Position numbers and translations under genes: made by a program
DNA from: Takakia lepidozioides
Taxonomy: Eukaryota > Streptophyta > Takakiopsida > Takakiales > Takakiaceae
Length of the DNA stretch: 64,000 bases
Direction: 5' to 3'
NCBI GenBank assembly: GCA_030704615.1
Contig: CM060732.1
Coordinates: 50,759,053-50,823,052, forward strand
The notes under the pieces: generated by a model
Told to the model about the DNA's origin: nothing
What the model saw: the letters and a program-made list of their open reading frames with translations, nothing else
Databases searched by the model: none
In this document: positions 11,161-22,100 of the stretch, in pieces
Layout of the letters: each line of letters begins with the position of its first letter
How positions within the stretch are numbered: the stretch's first letter is position 1

Positions 11161-11699
11161 CCACTTTGCTATTTTTTGGGAATTTCCAGCGACCCAAAGT
11201 ACTCGAAATTCCACATCTCCCACACCGCAGGTCCAAAAATCATGAGACCAAGCCCGTGCACCCCTCCTTGTCGAGGGCTTTTCCAATGGTATCAAGCACC
11301 TAGGGCTAGGGCCTCGCGGTTGGGGACATCTCAAATCTACAAAACAAACAAAACAAAACAAACGTCTCGATTCATATATTGATATGTAGAACAATTTCAC
11401 TCAAGAGGGATTCTCTTGAAGGCCCCAGAAAAAGAGATAGAAGGTTTGACGAATAAGGTGGCATGGAAAGGGGTGTGGGTAGGGGTAATTTAGCTTCTGA
11501 GGTGTCAAGCAAAGCCAAAAAGAAGGGAGCAAATGGGCTGGGCCACCTGGGAATTCTGGGAATTTTGCAGTTGTTCGCTATCTCACCCACGGTTGTCGGG
11601 TGTAGTTGGTGGGCCCCATAGGTATATCCATATGTTATAGCCATCTCACCCAAGGTAGGGTGTAATCGGTTAGCCCCTAGGATATAGTTGTTGGGCCCA
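11161..11699. other. Non-coding stretch, nothing firm
   Basis: No gene was recognised. TGGTATCAAGCACCTAGG at about 11288 resembles a tRNA-Met primer-binding site of an LTR retrotransposon, but no LTR or pol was found beside it. Confidence 0.4.
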
Positions 11700-11835
11700 A
11701 TCTACAAGTAGGTATAGCCATTTGGTATAGCCATCTTCACTAGTTCACTAGTTGACTTTCTAGATAGTTCTAGAGTAGGTATAGCCATGTGGTATAGCAA
11801 TCTTCACTAGTTGACTTCTAGATAGTTCTATTATT
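11700..11835. repeat. Two-copy direct repeat (about 65 bp)
   Basis: GTAGGTATAGCCAT-TGGTATAGC-ATCTTCACTAGTT, followed by CTAGATAGTTCTA, occurs twice in a row with small differences. Related GGTATA-CCAT phrases precede it at about 11620-11645. Confidence 0.7.
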
Positions 11836-12035
11836 GTCGGTGGGTTGAAAAACACCTCACTAGTGGTTGTGGCTAATGCAAGAATATACATGAGAGCATT
11901 GACAGGGTCCGGATAACATTGGGGCTTGGTGTGGGGCTTGGTGAAGTACGGGGAAGAGTGGGTCAGGTGGGATCGCTGCTTGGGGCTCGTCTTCAAGGTG
12001 GAGCATTTGGGGCTGGTGAAGTAGGGTTGGGAGCA

Positions 12036-12250
12036 CCGGGATCATCGTCGAGCTTCTCAACATGACTCAATTTCATACGGGTTCAACATCTACAATCCAA
12101 AACCCACAGTTTAGATATGTAATTCACTTTGCAAAGGGCTGGGCGCACTGGGAACATCGTCGAGCTTCTCAACATGACTCAATTTCATACGGGTTCAATA
12201 TTTACAATCCAAAACCCACAGTTTAGATATGTAATTCACTTTGCAACTGT
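12036..12250. repeat. Two-copy tandem duplication, 112-bp period
   Basis: The segment beginning CGTCGAGCTTCTCAACATGA at 12046 returns at 12158 and stays nearly identical through TTTAGATATGTAATTCACTT. Only a few substitutions separate the copies, so the duplication is recent. It lies in non-coding DNA. Confidence 0.85.
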
Positions 12251-12383
12251 CTTTTTGCAATCATTGTAGTTTGTTGTATGGTAATTTAGATATCTACTTA
12301 ACTGCTCTGCACTACTTTTGCAAATACCGTACTATGTTGCAACTTTTTGTATTTCTTTAAACTCTTTATATTTGTTCGCAGGA

Positions 12384-13238
12384 TCATCCACTATTTGTCA
12401 ATAAGTACCCCAATGCACATAGGTCGTCCCATATAAGTAAGTTAGTATTAGGAATAACTAAGATGGTGAATGATTCTGGTGACATATGTGTAGCAATGCG
12501 CGCCCAATGAAGCGCTGCCATTAGGGGGGTGTGCAAACCCTGGCCCTTGCCCCTTGTAGGACCTTGCAGTCCCAAGGAATCCAAAGTGCTTATCAATGTA
12601 GTGTCAACTCGAGTAAGTAGATAAACCCTGAAAGGGTTAGAGTAGTATGAGTGAGTGAGCTGAAGCTCCGTGGTGAGGAAGTCTAGAAGGAGCGCGGGGA
12701 ATGGGAGTGTGCAAGTGAAAGTTTGTTTGTTGTTGTGGGTGTTTTGGGTGGTAGGTCTTGTGCATAGCGCTGGATGAGTCTGAAGACGTGTAGCTTTCCA
12801 GCAAAGTGTTTCAATGCCGGCACACACTGCTACATATTTCCACTCACTCAATACACAGACAACCTAGCAAACCTTTTTCCACGGTATGGGGATAATACCC
12901 TGCCAGCACCCTCTCTCTATCATATTTTCTAGGCCTGGGTTTGGCTTCGTATCTTTCCCACAACAATTCTGACAGTAGGATCAGTGAGCTTGGTATTCAG
13001 AGTCCCAGTCCTCAAATATCTCAGGCCAGTAGGTCTGAAGAACCCTCAGAGCAGTGTCAACTGTTGTTGCAAATGTCCCATGCAATTTGACAATTTTCCA
13101 GTGCTTGAGTTGCTGTAAATTCCATATGGATCCGTTAGGGCATTTGATGAAACATTGAAAGCCTTCATCTCTGAAGGATACCACAGACATAGATCTGCAA
13201 GTCTCGCGGTGCACTTTCATTGAGAATGTAATCCTCAC
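12384..13238 (-). other. Unrecognised, probably decayed coding sequence
   Basis: Two minus-strand open frames follow each other. The first (13238-12981, 85 aa) is rich in Trp, Phe and Cys and ends IFEDWDSEYQAH. The second (12851-12384, 155 aa) contains FPALLLDFLTTELQLTHSYY and PLMAALHWARIATHMSPESF, a composition unlike random translation. I do not recognise either family. The gap between them has stops or could hold an intron. It could be a degenerate gene or part of a transposon; no function is proposed. Confidence 0.3.
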
Positions 13239-13259
13239 ATGTCATGTCACCAATATTGG

Positions 13260-14250
13260 CTCCCTGCTACGGATGCCTTCCTTATGGCAAGGGCATGGGG
13301 ATATTGAAATCGCTCAAGATCATGCTGCCACCTTTTCGGAGAACGTTTCATCCCTGAGGTACCCCTAGTCGATATGCAATAGATAGAGATAATGGAGATA
13401 GACGGGCAGCAGTGCTCTTTCTAGCTACAACAATACATCTACATCAAACTGTTGTGTTCCACTGTTTCAATCTACATCATGTGTTCATCAGACGGACTCC
13501 TGAACTATTTGTCCTCGTGAGATTGTATATCAAAACACACCACACACCGAAACAGCTTAAATCAGATATCAGCATGTCCAAAGATCGTACCATGCAAGCA
13601 CATGTTCATGGTAACCTCTATATCTAAGGCTCAAAGTTTGTATTGTTTGCTAATACGAGTATTGTCTCCAATCTGTGGGTCTTTCTCCCTTCTTCCTGCT
13701 GTCAGGAGAGACATTACAGCTGAGGGATGCAGTATCAAATCTGTACTAATAGAACTACCTTAAAGAAAGTCCCGTCCAATATGTTATGGCCCACTCAATT
13801 ATCCCAGCATGCTTGATTGGACTTAGGCGGCTATTTTTACTTTAATGGCAGTACTCATGTCCCCAAATACTTCCATTGAAGAAGTGGGCAATGAAAAGCC
13901 ATGGTTGCTGTGAAGTGGATGTTCAAACATGCCCACCAATTGGCATTGCAGAAGTTCCTTGAAAAGAGTTCAATTAGCTGTGGTCAGGGATTATTGTCCC
14001 TCATTTTTATGTGATGGTAGATGCTGGGGAAAGCTTGAGGGATTTGCACAGTTGGGCTGGAGCAGATTGCATCTGCCATTGGTCACAGGTAGGTGGCAAG
14101 TTGATGTTTGACGGTTGATTCCTACCATTACCGACGATCTCCACAAGAACACACTCCATTGTTGAAGTGATGAAATCAGCTGGTGTCCCTTGCAACAATT
14201 TCTCTGTTGAAAAGTTTCGAGATGTATTCGAGATGCATACTCGGAGGTTC
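13260..14250. other. Non-coding stretch, nothing recognised
   Basis: No recognisable coding or repeat structure between the unidentified ORFs and the PPR pseudogene. Its end is sequence unrelated to the DYW domain that should have continued here. Confidence 0.5.
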
Positions 14251-14254
14251 TTAG

Positions 14255-15735
14255 TTACATAGATAGATGATCCGGGGGGGGGGGGGGGGTGGCGATGAGC
14301 CCAAAAGCAATGGCCAGCTTTTCGCTGTGGTGGCAGAGATGCTGTTCCTTTAGGTGCTCTTCTAAGTCGTGCAGTACGAACTGTGTATCAGGCATAAATC
14401 CTGCCTCCTTCATCTTCTTAGTCAATCTTTCCAACTCTGCGTAAATCTCCTCGGTTTGTAGGTGTGATCTATCTTCTGCAACAAACTTGTGGATCTTGTT
14501 CTTGACTTCAATCCAGCTGTATCCCCGCTCTTTCTTCACACCTCTGTCCTCCATCATTTTCCTCACCTTCGCCACTTTCTCCCACCTACCAGCTGCAGCA
14601 TAAATATTAGATAGCAGCACATACACTGCAGCATTGTGTGGTTCCAACTTGAGAGCACATTCTGCACTCTGCTAGCCCAACATTGCCATGGATTCTGCAG
14701 GCACCAAGCAAGGCCCCCCACACTGAGGGACCTGGTCCAACTGGAAGTTGTCTTATGAAGTTATCTGCCTCAATCAAGCACCCTGAATGTCCAAACAGGT
14801 CAACCATGCAACCATAGTGCTCCGCCGTTGAGCGCATCCCCCGATCATTGCGTTCCATGACACAACATCTCGTTGAGCCATTTTGTTGAACACCTGACGT
14901 GCATCAGTTACGCTCCCACATCTTGCATACATGTCAACAAGGGTGTTTTCCAGATTAACATCAGGTAAAATTCCACTTTTCCTGTTGTCGGCGTGGACCT
15001 TTTTGCCCATTTCTAGAGACCCTAGCCTGGCACACGACTTGAGAATGCAGATGAACGTGACTTTCTTGCGAGGCACCCCTTCATGTAGCATATGCTCATA
15101 TGTCTGGTAGGCTTCCCTACCACACCCATGCATTGCATATCCTGGCGTTCCATGAGACCACATCTCGTAAAGTCATATTGTCAAACACTGCGCGCGCATC
15201 ATTCACGCTCCCACTTTTGGCATACATGTTACCAAGGGCAGTCTCCAGAATGATATCTGGTCCAATTCCAGCCTTGATGATTTCATCATGGACTGCTTTG
15301 CCCTTTTCAAGGCCCCCTAGGCTGGCACAGGCATTCAGAGTGACCTTGTCTGGAGTCACCCCTTCCCTTTTCATTTGCTGAGACAATGAGAGCCTCCGCC
15401 CATGTTTGGCATATCCTGCTATCATTTCAGTCCATGCAAACAAACTTCGCTCAGGCATTTTCATAAACACTTGGTGTGCATCCACCATGCTCCCACACCT
15501 GGCATACATTTTGAAAAGGGTGCTGAGTAGAAAGGTGTTTGGCTTAATCCACATTGGAGAATGTGGGCGTGAACCCGCTTTCCTTCTGCTAGATCTTTCA
15601 AGTTGATGCACTCCTGCAAGATGCAGATGTATGTCCTAGTGTCTACCTGAATGCCTCGTTGGTTCAAAATGTGCAGCGCTTCTTTATGCCGTCCTGCCTT
15701 ACATAGTGTCTTTACATCCTTGTAAGTGCCATTGA
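14255..15735 (-). pseudogene. PPR protein (PLS class, E/E+ and partial DYW), broken
   Basis: Minus-strand frames give successive plant PPR motifs: TYICILQECINLKDLAEGKRVHAHI, KMYARCGSMVDAHQVFMKMPERSLFAWTEMIAGYAKHG, EGVTPDKVTL followed by GGLEKGKAVHDEIIKAGIGPD, and [23 protein letters not shown]. Then come the E/E+ region ([55 protein letters not shown]) and the first part of a DYW domain (HHSEKLAIAFGLIATPP). Such proteins edit C to U in organelle RNA; the DYW domain is the deaminase. At least four frame changes (about 14660, 14860, 15130 and 15560) and loss of the DYW end make it a pseudogene. The break falls at a 16-G run. Confidence 0.85.
14274..14289 (+). repeat. Poly-G run at the DYW break
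   Basis: Sixteen G's, poly-C on the coding strand, sit exactly where the DYW coding sequence should continue after ATPP. Sequence beyond it does not resemble the family. Slippage or a rearrangement at this homopolymer could have truncated the gene. Confidence 0.8.
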
Positions 15736-16800
15736 CTCCCTCTCTTGGTGGTCCTTCAAAAGCAGTGGGCTGGAGGAACTACCCCTGCTGCCAGCCTCAA
15801 GTCCAACAAACAGCTGTGCCTTGTAGGACCTTCCAATCCTGCATGACCACTGCCCAAACGTCACCCTTTGCAGAGCCCAGTATGATCGCATGTAGACTCC
15901 GTCACTTGAATGCCCACACGGCAAACTGGTCCCCATTGCCCTGCCCCTTGTGTCAAACTACACAGATGGCCTTTATACTCCACCACAACCACACCATTAT
16001 TCCCCAGCACATTTACCATTTCGCAATACACACAGAGCTTCATGCTGCTACTATAAAGCTTCGTACCATTCTCACACGCATAAACGTACATATCGTAGCT
16101 CCTCTTTCGAAAATATTTCTTAACGTTACCACGCCACACCCATGTCATAGCCCAAGCAAGCTCCTCCCCACACCTCTACACAAACAAGCCCAAACCTCCT
16201 CCCTTCTGTAGCTCAGCAAAGCAAGGCATACAGACCTCATACTATGAAACACTTGAGCAATATAAATCTGCATTTTACAGGGGGACAAGTATTGTGCAAC
16301 ACCATATGTTTGCATTATGATCAATATCACACTCAAGTTTCTGCCTTATCAACCGTCAGGACTGCTGATGCTACATACCTCCCCATTTCAACTGGTCCAA
16401 TATGTGGCAATTCCCGCCGGTGTTCGATGCTGTACCCCTGCATGATATTCCTACCTCGCGCTAACACCATCAACTGCTTCCCACTGATCCTACTATCTGG
16501 TGATTGCAGCATGATATCCCTTACAGACCAGGCCTGCCACTATGCTAGCAAAATCAGAAACGTACAGGGCCTGGCCTGGGCAAACTTAGGCTCTGGCCAT
16601 GAACTCCACTGCCCAATTAACGGACCCACCACGTCGCTACAGGACACAATGTGCAAACACCGCCTCCCACTCAGGCCTGACATCAAGCAATCATGTACCC
16701 ATCACAATCTAACATCTCCACCAGCAACCCATATGCCCACACAGCTCCAAGAACCCCCCAAGTGTAAGAGAGAGATTATATCCGACTGAATAATTTTTGC
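15736..16800 (-). other. Possible decayed coding sequence, unrecognised
   Basis: Minus-strand frames show non-random looking stretches broken by stops: YVYACENGTKLYSSSMKLCV followed by EMVNVLGNNGVVVVEYKGHL (about 16090-15975), and QGYSIEHRRELPHIGPVEMG followed by RYVASAVLTV (about 16445-16355). The pattern faintly recalls F-box/kelch proteins, but no diagnostic kelch double glycine is seen. It may be unrelated to the neighbouring PPR pseudogene. Confidence 0.25.
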
Positions 16801-16879
16801 AAGAGAAGATGAAACAAGTACAAGGCAGGTTTGTGCCCCAGCCATTTTCCTAGATGAGATACTAAATTCCGCCTCCTGA

Positions 16880-17352
16880 CTAACGCTTAGAGAATTGAGG
16901 GGCCTTCCGCGCTTTATGCAAACCATATTTCTTTCTCTCGACGACGCGTGAATCCCGGGTCAGTAGCCCTTGCTTCTTTAGAGGATCCCGGTTAGCCTGG
17001 TTGGCAACAATCAACGCCCGTGCTATCCCTAGAAGAATTGCCTGTGCTTGAGCCGACAAGCCACCCCCTTGTGCCTTTACAATAGTGTCATACTTGCTCT
17101 CGTAGCCAAGGCTGGCCAGTGGGTACTTCACTGCTTGGAGCCAAACTGGATTCCCTTGCAAGTATTCCTGCACAGAGATGTTTCGGAACAGGTCAGCTGA
17201 GACCATACGGCCCCTCTATTTTCCCTCCAGAATGCTTACACCAGTCCCCACACTTTGGCTCCAAGTCAATGAAGTGCATAATACATTGGTGTACCCAGCT
17301 AAATATGTTAAAGACGGTTGTACCCATAAACCCCGTGGCCTAGATCGAGCTT

Positions 17353-17404
<52 letters not shown>

Positions 17405-17936
17405 AAGAAATAAATAAAGGAAAAGAAAAATATTATGTCCACAGCCAGGAGGATTCAAGGGACAGGGTAGAACAAAGTAAGGACTACTTCATGACACATC
17501 AAGTGTCGCCCTAAGACGAAGTGCCTCAAGCAGCTGAAGGCTACCGTCTAAGGGTTGGGAGAGAGAGACATACCTGTGCAGGGCGGTTATTAATGATAAT
17601 CTGGCCAGTCCCATCAATCAAAACAACGCGAGCAACCGCACACTTACGCCTGCCAGTGCCCAGCAACCGCTGCGCCGCAAAACCCCCAGGCAAAGCTTGC
17701 TTCACCCACTGTTCCAAACTCTGCTTATCCTCAACAGCTGAAACTGGAGCCAATCCGGCCATGTCCGCCCGCAGAGAGAGAGAGGCCCCAGGGCTCACTC
17801 TCACAGGGGCGGCCTTCACAGCCGACTTCAAGCTCAGGCCTGAGAAACCAGATTGCCCAACTCTCGCAATTGGTTTCTCCTGCAATGAGATGCAGGCGAA
17901 GGAGGTGGAAAGGAGAGCCACAGCCTGCCCTGCCAT
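16880..17936 (-). CDS. RPS9: Plastid 30S ribosomal protein S9 (uS9c), nuclear-encoded, two exons
   Basis: Exon 1 is 17936-17574 and exon 2 is 17167-16880, giving about 216 residues, close to the usual length for plant plastid S9. The start at [19 protein letters not shown] gives a Ser/Ala-rich N-terminus typical of a chloroplast transit peptide; an upstream in-frame Met exists at 18167 but extends into non-conserved sequence. The S9 core begins at [18 protein letters not shown] and IIINNRP. The intron has donor CAG/GTATGT and acceptor TGCAG/GAA, joining RPAQ to [17 protein letters not shown] without frame change. Exon 2 carries [20 protein letters not shown] and the conserved C-terminus [19 protein letters not shown], then SKR. 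The protein is part of the plastid ribosome small subunit. This is the clearest housekeeping gene here. Confidence 0.93.
17356..17401. repeat. (GA)n microsatellite in the RPS9 intron
   Basis: About 23 GA units followed by an A-rich tail lie inside the single intron of the plastid S9 gene, on the CT-rich face of the transcript. It is far enough from both splice sites not to disturb them obviously. Confidence 0.9.
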
Positions 17937-18133
17937 GCCTGCTGTCGACGAGCTTAGCCCACACAACCTTCCCTGCCTTGCTATGCCTGCCTCCAGCCCG
18001 TCTCGAATTTCATCCACATAACTTAGGCTTGGTTTCTTTGTTTGTTTATTAGTCAATGTGCTCGTCCCATATGCTCCTAAGCTTACTTGGGTCCTCAAGA
18101 ACTTCCTTTCAATCTTTCTCTGTTTTCCTACCT

Positions 18134-18460
18134 CATGTAGATGTAATATATTTGTATAGAGGTTCATATCGGGAAGAGTGTTTAGAAATATCTTTGTATT
18201 TCTTTCTGAGGCATCATGTGGATATAATATATTTGTATAGAATGTCCAGGTGTAGAATATCTTTGTATTCCTCTGTAAGTCTACATGTGGATGTAATATA
18301 TTTGTAGGAAATGTCTAGGTTCGAAATATCTTTGTATTCCTCCTGTGAGGCCTCATGTGGATGTAATATATTTGTACAAAATGTCGAGGTGCATATGAGG
18401 GAGAAACTAAGGGAAGAAATATCTTTGTTGACCTCCATATGGCCTGTAGCATATTCGTAC
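18134..18460. repeat. Minisatellite upstream of RPS9, 69-83 bp units
   Basis: CATGTGGATGTAATATATTT returns with small changes at 18134, 18215, 18284 and 18354, and in a worn form near 18437. Each is followed by ATATCTTTGTATTCCT. The array lies 200-520 bases upstream of the S9 start codon, so it could fall in its promoter region. Confidence 0.8.
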
Positions 18461-18745
18461 AAAATATGTAGATGGCCTCATTGTATAGAGTGTCCATGTG
18501 AACCATGGAGATTTTCATTTCAAGTTTCATTTCCCTGGGTGTAGCTTCTCCGGGTGAAGAAGTATTTAGTATACCTCCTTGTCGGTATACTAAATAGATA
18601 CTAGGTATACTTAGACTAGTATACTACCCAAGACACTCAAAGAAAGTGACAAGGAATTAGGTGACAGGATGAAGCTCCCTGTGCCAACTTTTGTTGGATT
18701 TCATGGAGTTTTCTTGAAACCAATGTTTACAACTCTGGAGCCACT

Positions 18746-18950
18746 CTAGTGTACGAGTTGTACACTAATATTTAGGCATCATAAATGTAGTGTTTGAGTT
18801 ATACACTAATGTTTAGGCATCATAATCTAGTGTATGAGTTGTACACTAATGTTAAGGCATCATAAATCTAGTGTATGAGTTGTACACTATTGTTTATGCA
18901 TCATAAATCTAGTGTATGAGTTGTACACTGATATCTAGGCATCATAAATC
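18746..18950. repeat. Tandem array, five 41-bp units
   Basis: Five head-to-tail units begin CTAGTGTATGAGTTGTACAC (or close variants) and end GGCATCATAAAT. Each unit contains the inverted pair AGTGTA/TACACT. The array runs exactly five times 41 bases. Confidence 0.88.
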
Positions 18951-19119
18951 TACTAGTTAGCGAGGCTTTGAAGCTCACATTCTTTTCAGCCCTTGTAAAC
19001 TTGTAAGAAAGGGGGGTCCTGGGTTAGCAGAAGTGGAAGTATGTGGTTGACTACAGTGAGCAACATTTCTCTCCATTTCCGAGTCTCCTGCGCACATATA
19101 TATAACCCAAGATGGGTCT

Positions 19120-22100
19120 TCAGATCCGGAACGTGATTGGGTGGGCTTCTACCTCCTCTGGCACCTTCCTTGCGCAGGGAAATGGAGGTAGAGCCTCAGC
19201 GATGGACATTGCTCGCAGTAAATAATTGGCGTACTTGTTGCTGGATGCAGGTAGTACTCCACTCTTTGGCATACGTGTAGAATGAAGTCTCCCTCTCCCT
19301 TCCGGAAGTTGGTTGTCTCCATACCCATGTTCCATACTGATAAAATCCAGCATTGTAGGATTGAAGATCCAGTCTCCATTGTACCAATTGTAGTCATACA
19401 GTGGGAGAAATCTTTGACCAAAATCTGCTATGAACTCGATCGCAGAGAGAATGTATTCAAACTCCTCGATGTGATACGCGAAGCTGACCCTTGCCCAGCC
19501 TGGCTTTATGCCTACACAACCCTGTGATCCAATGAGATTCAGTAATCAATACCATTCAGCTTATATGTCAACTAAAGCCCAATATTCCCTCAAATTTGAG
19601 GGTGTGCACAGGCTGCAAATGAACCAAAGCAGCACTAAATATTCCTGCATCAACATTTTCCTCTCAGTCTCCATGGCCTTCAACGTATTCTCCAAACTTT
19701 GTTTCCTCATCTCTCTTTGACCCTATTTCTCGGACATCCTTGAAGCGATCAAGTGGAATAACTACGTATACATGCACTCAGAGACGTGTGCACAACTTCT
19801 AGTGAACTACTATACTTCACAGATTCTTCCACCACCAATGAACAAAGCATTCGTGCAAAATAATTGTTAAGCTAATCATGAAGCTGGCCATCATTGTGTC
19901 GAAAATCCACGAATTATGCTTTGGACAGACGACGTACTTTCGATACTGCATTGTGAACGCCTAACGATAGCTCCTCATCCATTCCCAAGATAACATGACC
20001 GTATGGACCCGCACATGAACAACCTCCTCTTGCTTGAATTCCAAACAAATCGTTGAGCAACTTCACTATAAACCGGCCATGCAGTGGCTTCTCTCTTTGC
20101 GTTGGTGTCACTGGATTGTTCCGAGTCATCGGACCTTGCCTTCTATTCTTCAATCCCGAGTCAATCTGCTCTGAAGACTGGGACTCTCGATGTGGCAAGT
20201 GGCAGTGGAAGGGGCTACACGATGAGCTTAATGGCATCCTGGTCCCCGAATTTTCCAAAATCTTTAACGAAGACCGTCCATGACTCTCGTCCCGAGCAAC
20301 TTGAGATACAACGTCCTCAACCGTAAAAGTTTGAATCTCCGGTTCAAGATCAATATCGTGCAGATCGCTGTGAGGAGCAGCTAGTAGCTAAAGGATTTGT
20401 AGAATATGGGTTAGCACATGGGTTTTGTGGAGATATCTGTGATGGCCTTCTTGAGGGTCCTCGCGATATGTTCAGGAGCTTATTGGCCAACGACCTTAAC
20501 AGAGACCGCCGATGACTGTCGTTTAATGTAACTGACTCACCCTGCTTATAAATATGAGACTCATCCAGAGGACTAGATGTGTGCACAATAAAGGATAGGA
20601 TTGATGATCGTCTGGCTGTAGTGCTCCCCATGATGAGCATGTTCTTGTGCTTTCTCAGCTTTTCCATGGCAGATTCAATGAAGAACGACTGAGGTTAGTG
20701 CCCATGATCTCCTCTTTCACCCAGAACGCGAGGGCGCATCGAATCTTCTGAAGGATCGGCGGAGTGCCAGCATCCTCCCGACCTTCGATATCTTCAAGAT
20801 ATATAGTGTGCTGTCAATGGCACAACGTACGTTGAATCATATGAAAACACGCACTTGAGACAAAATTTTCGAGGACCATAATCATGTATAGTCATCAATT
20901 GCTACCCAAGATACTGAAACGACTGTATCCGCCCTGGAAATTGTTGTGCTTCTGCATTCACATGCAGCTAGAGCTATGCTTCAAGCGTATGTTAAGTCTT
21001 AAACTGGGGCACAAAATCTGAGTAGGAGAGCTTATAGGATGATGTGTACCTCAGCTTTTATATGGTTCACATAATTAACCGTACCACCCCCACAAGTCGA
21101 CGGAGGATTACTTCCAAGAAGATAAAGCTTCTTGTTCATGAGCAGAATGCCTGGAGTGCCAGGCCCCCCTATAAACTTGTGAGGACTCAGGAAAATAGCA
21201 TCATAGCCATTGCTCTTCCCTGACCGCATATCGATATCCACGTACGGACCACTGCCATTGTTCAACAAGCTTGTCGTGAGGAACTTCATCACCAATTCAT
21301 GACATACGTCAGTCTTAAGCGCGCAGGGAGCATCAGACGAAAAACATAAGTCTATTGGGCAAAACCCTACAGCTCAATGATCTATTGAATGGCTGCATCA
21401 TAAGCATGTAAATTCCTGACCGTCAATGATCAATCTACAATGGTTAAAAGTCACATGTGAGTCAGGACTAGTTACCTACTTTTTCCGGATCCCAGAGACC
21501 ATTTTCCAGGACAACTTTTAGCATAGATCGTCAGTCTTCTATCACAAGCTAACGAGCTCAGGAAACGGATTCATACATGATGATCAGAGATAAAATCAGG
21601 AGAGTGAATGAGCAACTCAGTACCAGCTCGCAAAATCAAAGCAGGCATAGGCCCCTCTTGCATGCAGCAGTTCAGAGATGGCACGTGTATGAGAGAGAAG
21701 GCCAGTGACATTGCTGCATGCTGAGAAGGAACCCAGCTTAGGACGACCGTAGTATATGGAGTTTAGCAGCTCTACCTCCAGCTTTTCCATGTCGAGTAAT
21801 CCCTCCTTATTTACTGGAATTTCAACCACCTTTTTGAAATTACGTAACACAATGCCTTATCAGAAATATATATAGATCGTGGCGCATTTTTCAAGGGTGA
21901 GTGGTTTGCTTCTAGATGCAACACTATTCAAGAACTTCACTTCAAATCTGTCATAGAGGGAGTGAGACTTAGAAATGAGGAAATCCCGGAGAAAACATAT
22001 CATGGAGGTCTACAAAACTAGCTATGGGTGAATTCGCCTCTAATCTTCTCAACCATAAGAGACGAGAAATAGTACCTCAGCCAAGCTGTGGCGCCACGAC

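Noticed and set aside
11280-11310. Primer-binding site of an LTR retrotransposon (TGGTATCAAGCACC)
   Set aside because: No LTR pair, gag or pol was found around it, and the match to tRNA-Met is imperfect.
18134-18950. CRISPR-like arrays
   Set aside because: Units are contiguous tandem repeats without unique spacers, in plant nuclear DNA with no cas genes.
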